Both the position numbers and the translations under genes were made by a program. DNA of 15,099 bases from Chrysochromulina tobinii. Lineage: Eukaryota > Haptophyta > Prymnesiales > Chrysochromulinaceae. Below are positions 1-8,666 of the stretch, one piece after another (position 1 is the first letter of the stretch; the number at the start of each line of letters is the position of its first letter). The stretch covers positions 1-15,099 of the forward strand of contig JWZX01002344.1 of the NCBI GenBank assembly GCA_001275005.1, written 5' to 3'. The notes under the pieces are model-generated. The model saw nothing but the letters and a program-made list of their open reading frames with translations. It had not been told where the DNA came from and did not search any database.

Positions 1-120
1 TTCTCTTGGAATGTAACAGGGCATTTAAGATACATTTGGGATACATCAGGATACATGAGAGATACATGTATCCTTCAGGATACACGCATGATACATCACA
101 ATACATCAGGATACGTATCC
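1..120. repeat. Cluster of GATACAT-type short repeats
   Basis: The heptamer GATACAT or a one-base variant recurs at about 29, 40, 50, 61, 79, 90, 100 and 110, spaced roughly 10 to 18 bases apart. Several copies are followed by CAGG. The last copy forms the palindrome GGATACGTATCC (109-120), and ATACATGTAT occurs at 62-71. The block is far more AT-rich than the rest of the window. It could be a decayed satellite or a set of binding sites; the sequence does not decide between them. Confidence 0.55.
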
Positions 121-524
121 TGATAACAACCCCCCCCAAACTCGATAACAAACCCCCCCTGACCCCGTAGCAGCCACCGCCGACGGGTGGGCCGGGGCGC
201 CTAAGGGGCGCCCCGCGCTTGCGCGTGGGTACGGGGATGGCGGTGGCCGTGGCGATGCCGATAGGGACGTCGGAAATGGTGTGATTTCTCACCTCATCTG
301 AAAAAAGACACAAGAAAAGACACCGGGGGGAGCCGGGACACACACGGGACGCACACACGGGACCTGTACCCCACTCCGGAAATACCGCACACGCAAACCA
401 CTCCCACAACCTTCTCCCCATGGGCCGTGCATTTGGGGTCACACGTCCTATACTGTGAAAGACCTCCGTGAACGAGGAATTTTGACGAAACGAAACCGAA
501 AATTGGAGGAACATCGAGATCACC
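121..524. other. Upstream spacer of the 525-4838 gene
   Basis: No convincing gene is seen here. The stretch holds two GATAACAA-plus-C-tract copies (122-137 and 144-159, 22 bases apart), a perfect 8-bp hairpin (194-201 with 207-214, loop TAAGG), and CA/GGGAC-rich sequence at 301-365. It presumably contains the promoter and 5' leader of the gene starting at 525, but no TATA box or initiator can be assigned. A minus-strand ORF crossing this region overlaps the start of the plus-strand gene and has no recognisable content. Confidence 0.4.
194..214. repeat. 8-bp perfect inverted repeat (GC-rich hairpin)
   Basis: GGGGCGCC at 194-201 is followed by the loop TAAGG and its exact complement GGCGCCCC at 207-214. 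It lies about 310 bp upstream of the first gene. The function is unknown; it could be a chance structure in GC-rich DNA. Confidence 0.4.
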
Positions 525-2013
525 ATGGATGGTTCTGGCTGGACAACCGCTGAAGTGGGCGAGGCGAGCGCTGTGGAGAGTGCAGGACTTCCCAGGCGCG
601 GCGCACCGCTCGGTGATCACCTGCGGCGGGTGGCCGTGCTTCGGGCCGAGATTGCGCTCCTTCGCGCCGAGGACCACCGGCTTGCGCAGCAGCGCGAGGT
701 GCTCCGGCAGCGTGAGCAGCTCCAGCAGCGGTCCTCCGCGTCGGACGCAGCAGTGCAAAAGGCGCGAGAGCGCCTAGAAGCCGGCGCCGAGCCATCGCCA
801 GCTCGACGGCGTGGCAGCGTGCATGCATGGATGCACGCCCACCAAGGCAGTTACAGCGAAGGCGGCATCAGCAGTGACGACAGCAGCGGCAGTCGCGGCG
901 GCAGTCTCGGCAGCAGTCGCAACAGCGATCATGGTGGCAGCGGCAGCGGTGGGGTCAGCAGGAGCGGCCAAGAGCCCGCATCGGTCAGCACACGTTATGT
1001 TCTGAGCCTCGACTCGCCGTCCATACCGCCCGATGCACAGCGATCTCCGGCGGCCCATCTGCCATCACCACGGTTCTTGCCTACGCCGCAGTCGTCGTCG
1101 CCTTCTGGACGGCTCTCGAATCTCGATCGTCGCACGCGTGCACTGTCGGAGACGCACCCATCCTCTCTCGTAGCCGAGCTCAAAGAGGGTCGGCGCCGCC
1201 TCCGGGCCGTGAGGACTGAACGGCCGGCCGCGCCTCCACCACCCGCCGTTATCGCGCCCGCGCGCCATCTAAGAGGGCTCGCGCCGGCAGTGGCCGTGGC
1301 GGCGCCGGCAGCGGGGGCGGCAGCGGGGGCGGCAGCGGGGGCGGTAGCGGCGGCGGCGGCGGCAGCGGCAGCGGCAGCGGCAGCGGCAGCGGCAGCGGTG
1401 GCGGCAGAGGCGTCCCCGTCTTTGATACAGAGCCTGGACTTACCGCTCTTGATACAGAGCCTGGACTCGCCGTCTTTGGTGCAGGATTTGGACTCGCGCG
1501 AGGCCGTGCCGCTCTTTATTCATGACCTGGACGCGCCGCCACCCACTGCCTGCGCTGCCTCCACTGCCAAAGCTTTCGCCTCGGCGGGGGCCTTGGAGGC
1601 GGCGGCATTGGCGCTGGAGGCGCCGGCTTTGGCCTTGGAGGCGCCGGCAGCCTTGGCGGAGGAAGCGGCGGCACGGTGCTTGCAGAGGGCCGGGCGTCGT
1701 ATGCTCTATCGGACTATCAGCGATGAGCGCCACAATCTCGCCGAGGCGGCTGAGCCCGTAGCAGAGGCAGCGTATGGAGAGCTGCTGTCGAGCTTTGACT
1801 TCGCGCAGGCAGCGGTACAATCGTGGGCGGATGTTGAAGCGGCGGCCGACGAGAGCGTCGAGAGCGCCCAGGGCGGCGCCCAGGGCGCGGGGACTGCAAA
1901 TGAGGGCAAGGCCATGGCTGCCGACGGCGCCGCCGCCAAGGCTGCCACCGATGCCATCGACACGGCGTTGGGCCTGAGAGCTTCGCTCGAGCTGCAGCTG
2001 ACGCCGACGCCGA

Positions 2014-2063
<50 letters not shown>

Positions 2064-4838
2064 TCACAGGTCCTGCTACGGCCGCCGCCACTGCCGCGCA
2101 TGGTCGAGGCACATTTAGAGACGTTATTCACGCGGCTGGATGCGGAGAGGAAGGCTGCGGCGGTGCAGGTGGCTCAGCGCCGCGTATTAGAGTTGGAGCT
2201 ACAGCGCACGCGCGACGCTGCGCATATTGGAACGCAGGTGGCGGCGGCGGTGCAGGCGGCGGCCGATGCACTCGAGGAGCTCGCCATCGCGCGTGCACGC
2301 CTGGCGGTGGCGACAGCGGCCTTTGCGAGTGATTACGCGGGCGGTACTCTCGCACCGTGCATCGCTCTCGCCCATCTGACGCACCTGTCCGCCACGGCCG
2401 CGGCCGCCGCTACCCATCGAGCCGGTTGGTGCCTCACGCTTGCCCGGGAGCGCGTGGTGGCGCTTACGATCGCTGCAGCCGAAAAGGTGGCGACAGCAGT
2501 GGCAGCGGCAGCGGCTTGTTGTGTGCGGATCCCTCGTGCAAGCTGCACGACGCTCACGGCGCTCGCCATGGCGGCGATGAGTGCGTCGGTGGCGACGTTG
2601 GAGCACGCCATTGCGCTCATCAAGGGCGGCTGCGGCGGTGCGATGCTCGCGTGCGAGGCATGCGGTCGGTGCATGGGCTTGGGGTGTATCTGTGAGGCTA
2701 CGGCCCACGCGGCGCTCAGTGCCGCCGATTGGTCCGTGGCATGCGCCAAGGCAGGGTGCTCCCTTGCAAGGGGCGGGTGCGAGGGCGTGGGAGGCGCGCT
2801 CGTCGCCCTCGCCACAGGAGTAGGCGGCTGCGTACGCGCAACGGGCGACGGAGTTGCCTCGCTCGCGGCCGCGGCAGCGCGGGCGGCGGTGGCGACGGCG
2901 GAACACGCATTGGCGCTCGTGCGTGCGTGCAGCTCCGATGGTCTCACCGGTCTAGCACTCGGCATCGCCAACGCCACGCTTGCCCTCGCAACATATGCTG
3001 CTGAGCTTGCGAGAGCGGGTGGCGAGAGTTGTGCCGCGATGGCGATCCGTGTCGCGTCGGCAGCCTCGGCGCTCACGCAGAGCATCGTCAGCGCGCTCCA
3101 AGCCGGCGCGGCTGGGCTGGTTGCTTGTGTCGGATCGCTTCTAGAGGCGGCGGGTCGTGCGGCTATGGCCGTCGCCCACGTCGCCGTGCAGCTGGGCACG
3201 TCGCCGTGCAATGGGCTGGCGGCCTTGGGCGCGGCGTGCGGCGGCGTCCTTGGGTCGCTGGGCGCCACAGCGGCGGCGTGTGCGGCGGGCCTCGCCACAC
3301 AGATGAGTCTTCTCATCACGGCGTGCGGCCATACGCTCGACTCGCTCGTTGGCGCGATCTCTCATGCGGTCTCTGGCGCAGGAGCGCTCGTGCACGCCGC
3401 GGTGAAGGCGGCGGAGGCCACTTCTGCATATGCTGTCGCGCTGGCCAGCGCGACTGCGGCCGGCGTGGCCGGCGTTGCGAGCGTCGCGGCACTCGCCGCC
3501 GCGGCCGCGATGGCGGCGGCCGAGTACGCCTCCGCGGCGATCGCTCACGGCGGAGCAGCCCTCGTTGAGCGGTGCGGAGCGACGCTCACGCATCTGCTGG
3601 AGGCCGTTCAGAGCGGGTGCACGCGCCTCGCTGAGATGGCTCGGGTGGTTGCCCAAGTTACGATCAAGGGTGTCACCATGGCCGTCGGCGGGATAGCGAT
3701 GGCCGCGCTCGCGGTGGGTGCTGGCGCGGTGTTCCTCGTAATGGCGGGCGGGAAGGGGATTGCGAGCGTCGCGGTCGCTGGAGGCACCTGGATGACACAA
3801 CTCGCTGTGCAGCTCGGCCAGAGCCTCGCGTATGGCGGCATGGCTCTGGCCGAGCTCGCCTCCAAGCTCGCACGCGCGACGGGCGACGGGCTGCATCTGG
3901 CGGGCGACGGCGTGTGCTCCCTCGTACGGGCGTGCGCGAACGCGGCCGTCTTCATCGGCCGTCACACGCTCATCGGACTCAAGTACATTGCGATGGGCGT
4001 CCTCGCGGTGCCGGCGGCCATTGTGTTCGGCATCGCTCAGGCAGCCATCTTCTTGGGCAAGCAGGCGCTCGCTGCATGCGTGGCGACTGGTCACGGAGTG
4101 GCAGCGCTCGCCAAGATTGCGGCGCGCGGGGCCATAGCGTCGGGCGAGGCGGCTATGCATGCATGCCAAGCGACCGGCCACGCCCTCGCAGCGCTCGCTC
4201 GGGCAGCCGCCAGCGCGAGCGCCACCGTTGGTCGGCAGGTACTCCTATTGCTTGAAATGGGCGGCAAGGGCCTCGTCGCCGTCGCCTCCGGCCTCGCGAC
4301 GGCGGCGAGGATCTTGGGTGAGTACGCCCTCCTCGCGGTGCAGATGCTTGGCAAGGGAGCCTGGCTCGCGGTCAAGTATACTGGCCTCGCCATTGGGGCC
4401 GTCATCGGAAGCATCGCCTTTGGGCTGTACACCGGGGTGGAGCTGCTCGTCACGGGCGTGTGGAAGCTGCTGCAGCTCGGGGGCCAAGGAGCGCTCTATG
4501 CCGCCCAGGCCATCGCGCACGCCGCCGTAGCGGTCGCCCAATTCACATGGTCCCTCGTCAAAGCCGCCGGCACGGGCATCGTCGTCGTCGTCGGCGGCGT
4601 TGCCTTTGGACTCCTGGAGCTCGCCAAGGGCATCGTCGCGGCGGCGGTGACGCTCGTCCTGGCGCTCGGACGCTGTATGAAAGGGTACCTCGTCACCCCG
4701 TGCGTGCGCGGCCTCAAGAACTGCCTGAGCGCCCTCGAGGATGGCGGGGAGGAGGCCGAGGAGGGGAGCCCCCGCGCTGTTCGGAGGGCAGCCCGGCTCG
4801 CGGCTCGACGACGCCTCGACGACGAAGATGGAATTTGA
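525..4838 (+). CDS. Unrecognised 1437-residue coiled-coil and 29-residue-repeat protein
   Basis: I do not recognise this protein. The start is the ATG at 525 in an ACCATGG context, and the frame is open for 1437 codons with no intron needed. Residues 30-88 are a charged, heptad-like coiled coil rich in Leu, Arg, Gln and Glu. Residues 98-250 are Ser/Gly/Pro-rich and probably disordered. Residues 254-294 are nearly pure Ala/Gly/Val. Three LIQSLD or LVQDLD-like motifs plus FIHDLD follow at 299-336, ALEAPA repeats at 360-376, a (TP)n run at 493-513, and a short helical stretch at 525-600. From about 600 to 1390 the chain is Ala, Gly, Val and Leu-rich with few charges. It repeats about every 29 residues: Gly of a TG/GG-x-G motif at 774, 832, 861, then 1189, 1218, 1247, 1276, 1320 and 1349. 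Cysteines cluster at 664-800. The last 35 residues are charged. There is no signal peptide. Membrane-surface or scaffold roles are possible but unsupported. Confidence 0.68.
1284..1406 (+). repeat. GCG/GCA trinucleotide tract coding poly-Ala
   Basis: A GGGGCGGCA-type repeat passes into GCGGCG and then (GGCAGC)n, coding residues 254-294 of the first gene as almost uninterrupted Ala with a few Gly and Val. Such tracts vary in length by slippage. The frame is unchanged across it. Confidence 0.8.
2001..2063 (+). repeat. (ACGCCG)n hexanucleotide microsatellite coding Thr-Pro repeats
   Basis: The hexamer ACGCCG, once varied to ATGCCG, runs for about ten units and codes (TP)n, residues 493-513 of the first gene. 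It forms a likely extended linker between the disordered N-terminal half and the helical C-terminal half. Confidence 0.85.
2802..4619 (+). repeat. Degenerate 29-residue (87-nt) protein repeat region
   Basis: Aligning the protein on a small-residue motif (ATGDG, AGGES, AGAAG; later ATGHG, ATGHA, GGKG, LGKG, GGQG, AGTG) gives repeated 29-residue steps. Four consecutive units at residues 1176-1291 align without gaps, and two more follow after a 15-residue break. Consensus features are a Gly near position 3, Ala/Leu in the middle, the x-G-x-G turn near positions 14-16 and Ala-rich ends. DNA similarity between units is low, so the repeats are old. Twenty-nine residues equal about eight helical turns. 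Confidence 0.6.
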
Positions 4839-4843
4839 GGGCC

Positions 4844-4885
4844 GCCACTAGCAGGCCACTAGCAGGCCACTAGAGGGCCCCTAGA
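4844..4885 (+). repeat. 11-bp tandem repeat directly after a stop codon
   Basis: GCCACTAGCAG occurs at 4844-4854 and 4855-4865, varies to GCCACTAGAGG at 4866-4876, then decays. It starts five bases after the TGA of the first gene, so it lies in its 3' untranslated region. Confidence 0.8.
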
Positions 4886-5366
4886 TCAGGGCAGCGCAGC
4901 ACCGCCAGACGCCCACGCCAAATCCGGGATCCCATTCGTACCCACGTCTCAGACCTCCCCTTAGATCAGGAATATGTTACATGTAGGACGCGGTATCGAG
5001 CACATTCCCCGACGGCGCGGTGGAAGCGGGGGCCCGCCGGCCCCGTCTCTCTCTGGGACTTGGCGTGTCTTAGTTCATCAGAATGTGAAAACATATCTTT
5101 GACGCCAGTGTAAGCGAAGCACGCTTCCCCGTGTTGTTACATGTAGCTGGGCATCAGTGTAGCTGTCGGACCGGGGCTAACTGAGTGACTGCCGTGCACG
5201 TTCGTGAACCATTGTCGTGAACACGTAATGAACACGTTGGAACACCGAGAGTCAGTGTACAAGCTCTCGGTACCGATGTGATGACTGACACTGCGCTGGG
5301 CGGGAGCCGTCCTTTGAGACGGCGGTGTGGAGCGCGGGGGGGACAGCGACGAAACTGACTGTCGCT

Positions 5367-5423
5367 GTGAGTGAGTGAGTGAGTGAGTTATTGAGACACA
5401 GACTCACTCACTCACTCACTCAC
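5367..5423. repeat. 22-bp perfect hairpin made of GTGA and TCAC tetranucleotide runs
   Basis: A (GTGA)n run at 5367-5388 is followed by a 13-base loop and then its exact complement, an (ACTC)n run, at 5402-5423; the second run extends to 5429. It lies 80 to 135 bases before the ATG of the second gene, so it may be in the 5' leader and could form a strong RNA stem. It may be a microsatellite that inverted by template switching. Confidence 0.8.
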
Positions 5424-5501
5424 TCACTCGCTGTGAGCTGTGAAAGAATCTCTGCAAGTCTCGAAACGACAGATGAAACCGCATCGCGAAGGACCCCGAC
5501 G

Positions 5502-6539
5502 ATGCTCTCAGTTCGGGTGGCAGATGTTGGGCCCATAGGCCTCGTGCGGGCGCCACCGCCTCTCACTCTGGCCGCCGTGCGCGAGCTCCTTTCAGACCAA
5601 CTCGCCGATCGGCTGCCGGAGCACGGCTACGCTTTCCTTGTGGGCGGCGTGGCCATCTCGGTCGGGCAGGAGGCGAATGAGGAGCTCTACAAAGAGGGCG
5701 ACGTGTTCATCGTGGCCAATCCCGCACCGGGTACCGCGCCAGCGGCGCGATCTGTCCATAACTCGCCGTCCGTCACGCTAGTGCGCCAGTTTGTCGACGC
5801 CTTCACGTTCATGGCGCCCGACGAGCAGGCGGAGGCGGTGAGCCTGCTCCGGATGCGCCATCCGTCGGCAGCCGCGCTCTTCGACCGCGGCGCGCCGGGA
5901 ACAGCCTCGGCGTCGGCTGCGCCGGTGCCTCCGCCACCACCGCCGGCCGCCGCTCTGGCTTACTCACCCCTGATGCCCGGCACCCCAGAGGCGCTTCCTC
6001 TCGACGAGCGTGTGGCGCGGCTCTACTTCGGCAAGGGCGGCTCGCGTGCCGCGTCGGCGGTGGCGGCGAGCGCATCGCTCACGCGCCCGAGCAGTGGCAG
6101 TGGCGTGCGCGTGGCGAGCGGCTACGGCGGCTACGGCGGCGGCGCAGCAGCAGTGGGCGCTAACCGAGGCCTCTCACCACGGCACCGCTCAGGCGCGCCT
6201 GCGTCGCCACGGGCATCGGGTGCGTCACCGTGCGCGACGAGCACCGCGACGAGCACCGCGACGAGCACCCCTGGGAGCGCGCGGGCGATCCGCCGCCCGG
6301 CGAGCCCCGCCGAGCGCTCCGCCGAGCGCCTGCATGCCGCGAATACGATCTCTTCCACCATCGCCAAGAGTCTCCGTGCAGACTTGGGCGCACGGCAGGA
6401 GGGTGCTGTAGTGATGGATGGGAACGGGGAGGCGAAATCGCTCAACGCGTTCGCGTGGGGGCTGCGCCGCAGCGGGGACGTGCCCCCGAGTTGCCCCAGT
6501 CTCGCCCGCCCTAGCAGCCCTCGCGGCGGTCGTCGCTGA
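5502..6539 (+). CDS. 345-residue protein with possible beta-grasp N-terminus and disordered Ser/Ala/Pro-rich tail
   Basis: The frame is open upstream into the GTGA microsatellite, but only through non-ATG codons, so I start at the ATG at 5502. Residues 1-73 alternate strand, helix and strand (LSVRVADVG, TLAAVRELLSDQL, YAFLVGGVAISV, GDVFIVA), which resembles a small ubiquitin-like beta-grasp fold; this is a fold guess. Residues 90-128 are two predicted helices. From 130 the chain is low complexity: a poly-Pro run (144-148), a Gly-Tyr patch (207-214), an ATST repeat from a 12-bp DNA repeat at 6234-6269, then a helix-like stretch around 268-296. No catalytic motif is visible. The true 3' end is uncertain: another frame stays open to 6900 with similar composition, and a GT-AG pair (6403/6499) would join to it. 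I favour the simple ORF. Confidence 0.55.
   Translation: MLSVRVADVGPIGLVRAPPPLTLAAVRELLSDQLADRLPEHGYAFLVGGVAISVGQEANEELYKEGDVFIVANPAPGTAPAARSVHNSPSVTLVRQFVDAFTFMAPDEQAEAVSLLRMRHPSAAALFDRGAPGTASASAAPVPPPPPPAAALAYSPLMPGTPEALPLDERVARLYFGKGGSRAASAVAASASLTRPSSGSGVRVASGYGGYGGGAAAVGANRGLSPRHRSGAPASPRASGASPCATSTATSTATSTPGSARAIRRPASPAERSAERLHAANTISSTIAKSLRADLGARQEGAVVMDGNGEAKSLNAFAWGLRRSGDVPPSCPSLARPSSPRGGRR
6234..6269 (+). repeat. 12-bp tandem repeat, three units
   Basis: GCGACGAGCACC is repeated three times without change and codes the ATST repeat near residue 250 of the second gene. Confidence 0.85.
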
Positions 6540-7424
6540 GAACGCGCGGACGCCGTTACGGGAACGGGTTCCACAGCCGCCATTTGGGGCGGGGGAGCGG
6601 CTCGCCGACACTCGCACGACGGCGCTCACACCCCGCTCCGAGAGCGCGACGCTCCGCGCGGCGAGTGCGAGCGCGCTGGTGTGGAGCGCGGGAGGACCAC
6701 GACTCTCGTCTCCGCAGCGCAGCCCGCCCACCTCTGTCGGCACACGTGATGGAGGCTCGGCCAGGGTTGCTTTCGGCTCGGGCCGAGATCAACGGCCACT
6801 CGCGTCGCAGCTGGCCACGAGTCTCTCCATCCCGGTGCTGCCCTCGTATCCGCCCGAGCCGCGGGGAAGCGGCGTGAGCGCGCTCCCGGGTTGCTACTGA
6901 TCCCTAAGCGCGCCTCGTCCTCCGGCGGCCTCCGCGGCAGCGGCTTCGTCAATGGCTTCGTCAACCCGTTGGTCCAAACTGTCGCGCCGTCCCGCCGCCT
7001 TGCACGTGCATGCGAGACCATGCTACGTGCATGCGAGACCATGCTTCGGAGCGGCAGGATTTACAATCATGGACTTACAACCAAATTGGACGCTCGGAAC
7101 CCTCAGTGCACTCAGGGATCGGGATGGGCGTTAGGCCCTTCGAGCAGACATCAGACGCTCAGATGCATGCACGATGTGCGCTGCCGCATCGTGGCGAGGT
7201 CCGATGTGGGCTCGACGCTCGTCATGACGATCATGACCGATCGTTGACGCGGCCTTGCCAGGCTGACGCTCGTGGGTCGCGAGCAGGCCGAGCCATCGCA
7301 TGTAAAATCAAAGGATCCGCATGCTTCACGATATACATATATACTAGAGTCAACTAAAAAGCTACGTGCGCTGATCGGTGAGAATCTGTCGGTGATCCTT
7401 CGTCTCGCCCCGCTCAACAAAACT
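6540..7424. other. Spacer between converging genes, no gene established
   Basis: The plus-strand frame through 6900 stays open and is Ser/Arg/Pro-rich, so 6500-6900 could be a second exon of the gene at 5502-6539, but no splice is proven. Beyond 6900 the DNA holds a 12-bp tandem repeat (GGCTTCGTCAAT then GGCTTCGTCAAC, 6942-6965), a 21-bp tandem repeat (7004-7045), and an AT-rich patch around 7300-7350 containing TGTAAA. The 12-mer GGCCCTTCGAGC near 7134 recurs near 8566 in the spacer between the receptor-like and cyclase genes. The final part is the 3' flank of the receptor-like gene. Confidence 0.4.
7004..7045 (+). repeat. 21-bp tandem duplication
   Basis: The sequence beginning ACGTGCATGCGAGACC is present at 7004-7024 and again, identical, at 7025-7045. 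It contains the palindrome GCATGC. No gene or splice junction is apparent here. Confidence 0.8.
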
Positions 7425-8487
7425 TCAAAAGTCAGGGGCACTGGACTTGGTGTCGACGTTGGTGTTAGACTTAGGCGGCTCGTCGCCCTCCTCGGCCGCT
7501 GTGAGGCCCTGCTTCAGCTCGGGCGCGCTCATCCCTGAATACCAATCGTGCGCCTCCTTGGCCGCGCGCTTCGCGTGCCTCCATGAGAAGCGACAGCCTG
7601 TGACGAAATCGACGAAACCGGCGCGGCGCGACGCACGCGTAGTGGATGCAAGGCGACGGTGTCAGGTGGGCGGTTCGCGACGCGCGTTCACGCACGAGCA
7701 CGGGAGCAGAGGCGCGCTGCTGCGAGGGTGGTCGTGTGGCGTGCGTGCGAGCGCCGTGTGCTTGCAGCGCACCATCCACGACGAGTCCCGGGAGCTCGCG
7801 CCAGTACACAATGTGAGGGGAGGCGTCCATCTGCTTGGCATCTGGCATCGGCATCTGCTTGTACTTGATGTTGTAGTAGGTGCCGCCGCCCGCGTACACG
7901 GTCACTCCTATCGAGAACAGGATTAGGAACAGCCCGCCGCCTGACAGCCCGCCCACAACCACTGCTGGCGGAGGTGCCAGTGTCGGGCACGTGTCGGGCG
8001 CGCTCGCCGAGATGACGTAGTTGTCCGTCGGATTCTCGGTGGTCACGTACGTGCCTGGCATGCTCGTGCCGCAACTGTACACCACTTGGGATGTGCGGCT
8101 CTCTTCGCCGCCCGAGTAACGGCAAGTGAGCTGGCCGGCCGCAGAGGTACACACCTGGTCTGACCAAAGGCCGGCGCTATGGCAGTAATAGTACGGGAAG
8201 AGGCCGCCGGTCGGCGGCTGGCTGGCCTGGATCACGGACGGGGCCTCCACATCGTGACAATTCAAAGTTAAAGACGCGCACACGCTCGTGTAGTAAGTGT
8301 ACCCGTTATTGTCCTGCGCGGTGAAATAGCCTGCACTCGCCTTTCTCACAGCAAATGCGGAGAGATCCCAGCTCGAGCCGTCGCTACATAGGTACAAGCA
8401 CGTGTTGGTCGCGTCGCGGGTGCAACCCATGAACTGCGCCCGCGTGGTGCTGACGACGGAGAGCAGAGAGTACAAGGTGGATCGCAT
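7425..8487 (-). CDS. Mannose-6-phosphate receptor/ATG27-like type I membrane protein (MRH-type lumenal domain), two exons
   Basis: Exon 1 is 8487-7773, exon 2 is 7597-7425, and the product is 295 residues. I start at the ATG at 8487; the frame extends upstream only through a GTG. Residues 1-18 are a signal peptide. The lumenal part has ten cysteines (22, 30, 34, 70, 77, 102, 113, 122, 139, 167). Its last third (R131, VVYSC to 139, E151, Y157, ending DTCP) reads like the end of an MRH domain, where Arg, Glu and Tyr bind mannose in the family. A Pro linker leads to one membrane segment at 177-200. The tail motif PHIVYWRELPGLVVDG-CRF closely follows the CD-MPR pattern (PH..FW..L..LV.DGC.F), and this pattern is completed only by splicing. 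A short acidic and Ser-rich tail ends SSAPDF. The family sorts glycoproteins or membranes between Golgi, endosomes and autophagy sites. Which branch this belongs to cannot be told. Confidence 0.85.
7598..7772 (-). other. Intron of the receptor-like gene, 175 nt, phase 1
   Basis: On the minus strand the donor reads GATG|GTGCGC and the acceptor TCGTCACAG|GCTGTC. Removal joins G239 to CRFSWRH and restores the DGC.F tail motif of the CD-MPR family, then leads to a 56-codon tail ending in TGA at 7425. Without splicing the reading becomes Arg/Ala-rich with no family resemblance. Unlike two of the cyclase introns, this one has no long direct repeat at its borders. Confidence 0.85.
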
Positions 8488-8666
8488 GATGACGAGGACG
8501 AGCCGGTTGCTCCGCACGAGAGCACTGTGGAAAGCGACGTAGCGGAATCGTAACTAATTTGGTTGGGCCCTTCGAGCGAAACCCTATCCAGGAATTCAAA
8601 TCGTCGGTTTCGGCAAGACTCGTTGACGTATACTGTCGCTTACTCGCTATTCTCCGATCGCAATTG
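8488..8666. promoter_or_regulatory. 179-bp divergent intergenic region (shared promoter region)
   Basis: The start codons of the receptor-like gene (8487, minus) and the cyclase gene (8667, plus) are only 179 bp apart, so both promoters and 5' leaders must lie here or overlap the genes. The stretch is less GC-rich than its flanks, with AT-rich patches near 8551-8562 and 8595-8601. No TATA box can be named with confidence. The cyclase frame remains open upstream to 8493 but has no ATG before 8667. Confidence 0.45.

Larger units (their letters stand above)
4839..5501. other. Spacer between the two left-hand genes
   Basis: No gene is seen. The stretch holds an 11-bp tandem repeat just after the stop codon (4844-4885), two copies of the 12-mer TGTTACATGTAG (4975-4986 and 5135-5146), related CGTGAAC/TGAACACG words at 5203-5241, and a strong GTGA/TCAC hairpin at 5367-5423. 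It must contain the 3' end of the first gene and the promoter and leader of the second. No AATAAA signal is visible. Confidence 0.45.

Noticed and set aside
294-758. Minus-strand open frame across the upstream spacer and the first gene start
   Set aside because: It overlaps the start of the 525-4838 gene, has no recognisable domain, and its composition is that of complement DNA.
2333-3319. Long minus-strand open frame inside the first gene
   Set aside because: GC-rich codons of the Ala-rich plus-strand protein keep the complement open. The plus-strand reading shows a 29-residue period and a good start context; the complement shows neither.
5379-5501. Upstream extension of the second gene from a GTG at 5379
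   Set aside because: The extension begins with GTG inside the GTGA microsatellite and codes HSLTHSL repeat sequence. Eukaryotic initiation at ATG 5502 is more likely.
8559-8666. Extension of the cyclase start to a TTG at 8559
   Set aside because: TTG is not an expected start in a eukaryotic nuclear gene. The first in-frame ATG is 8667 and the added residues show no domain.
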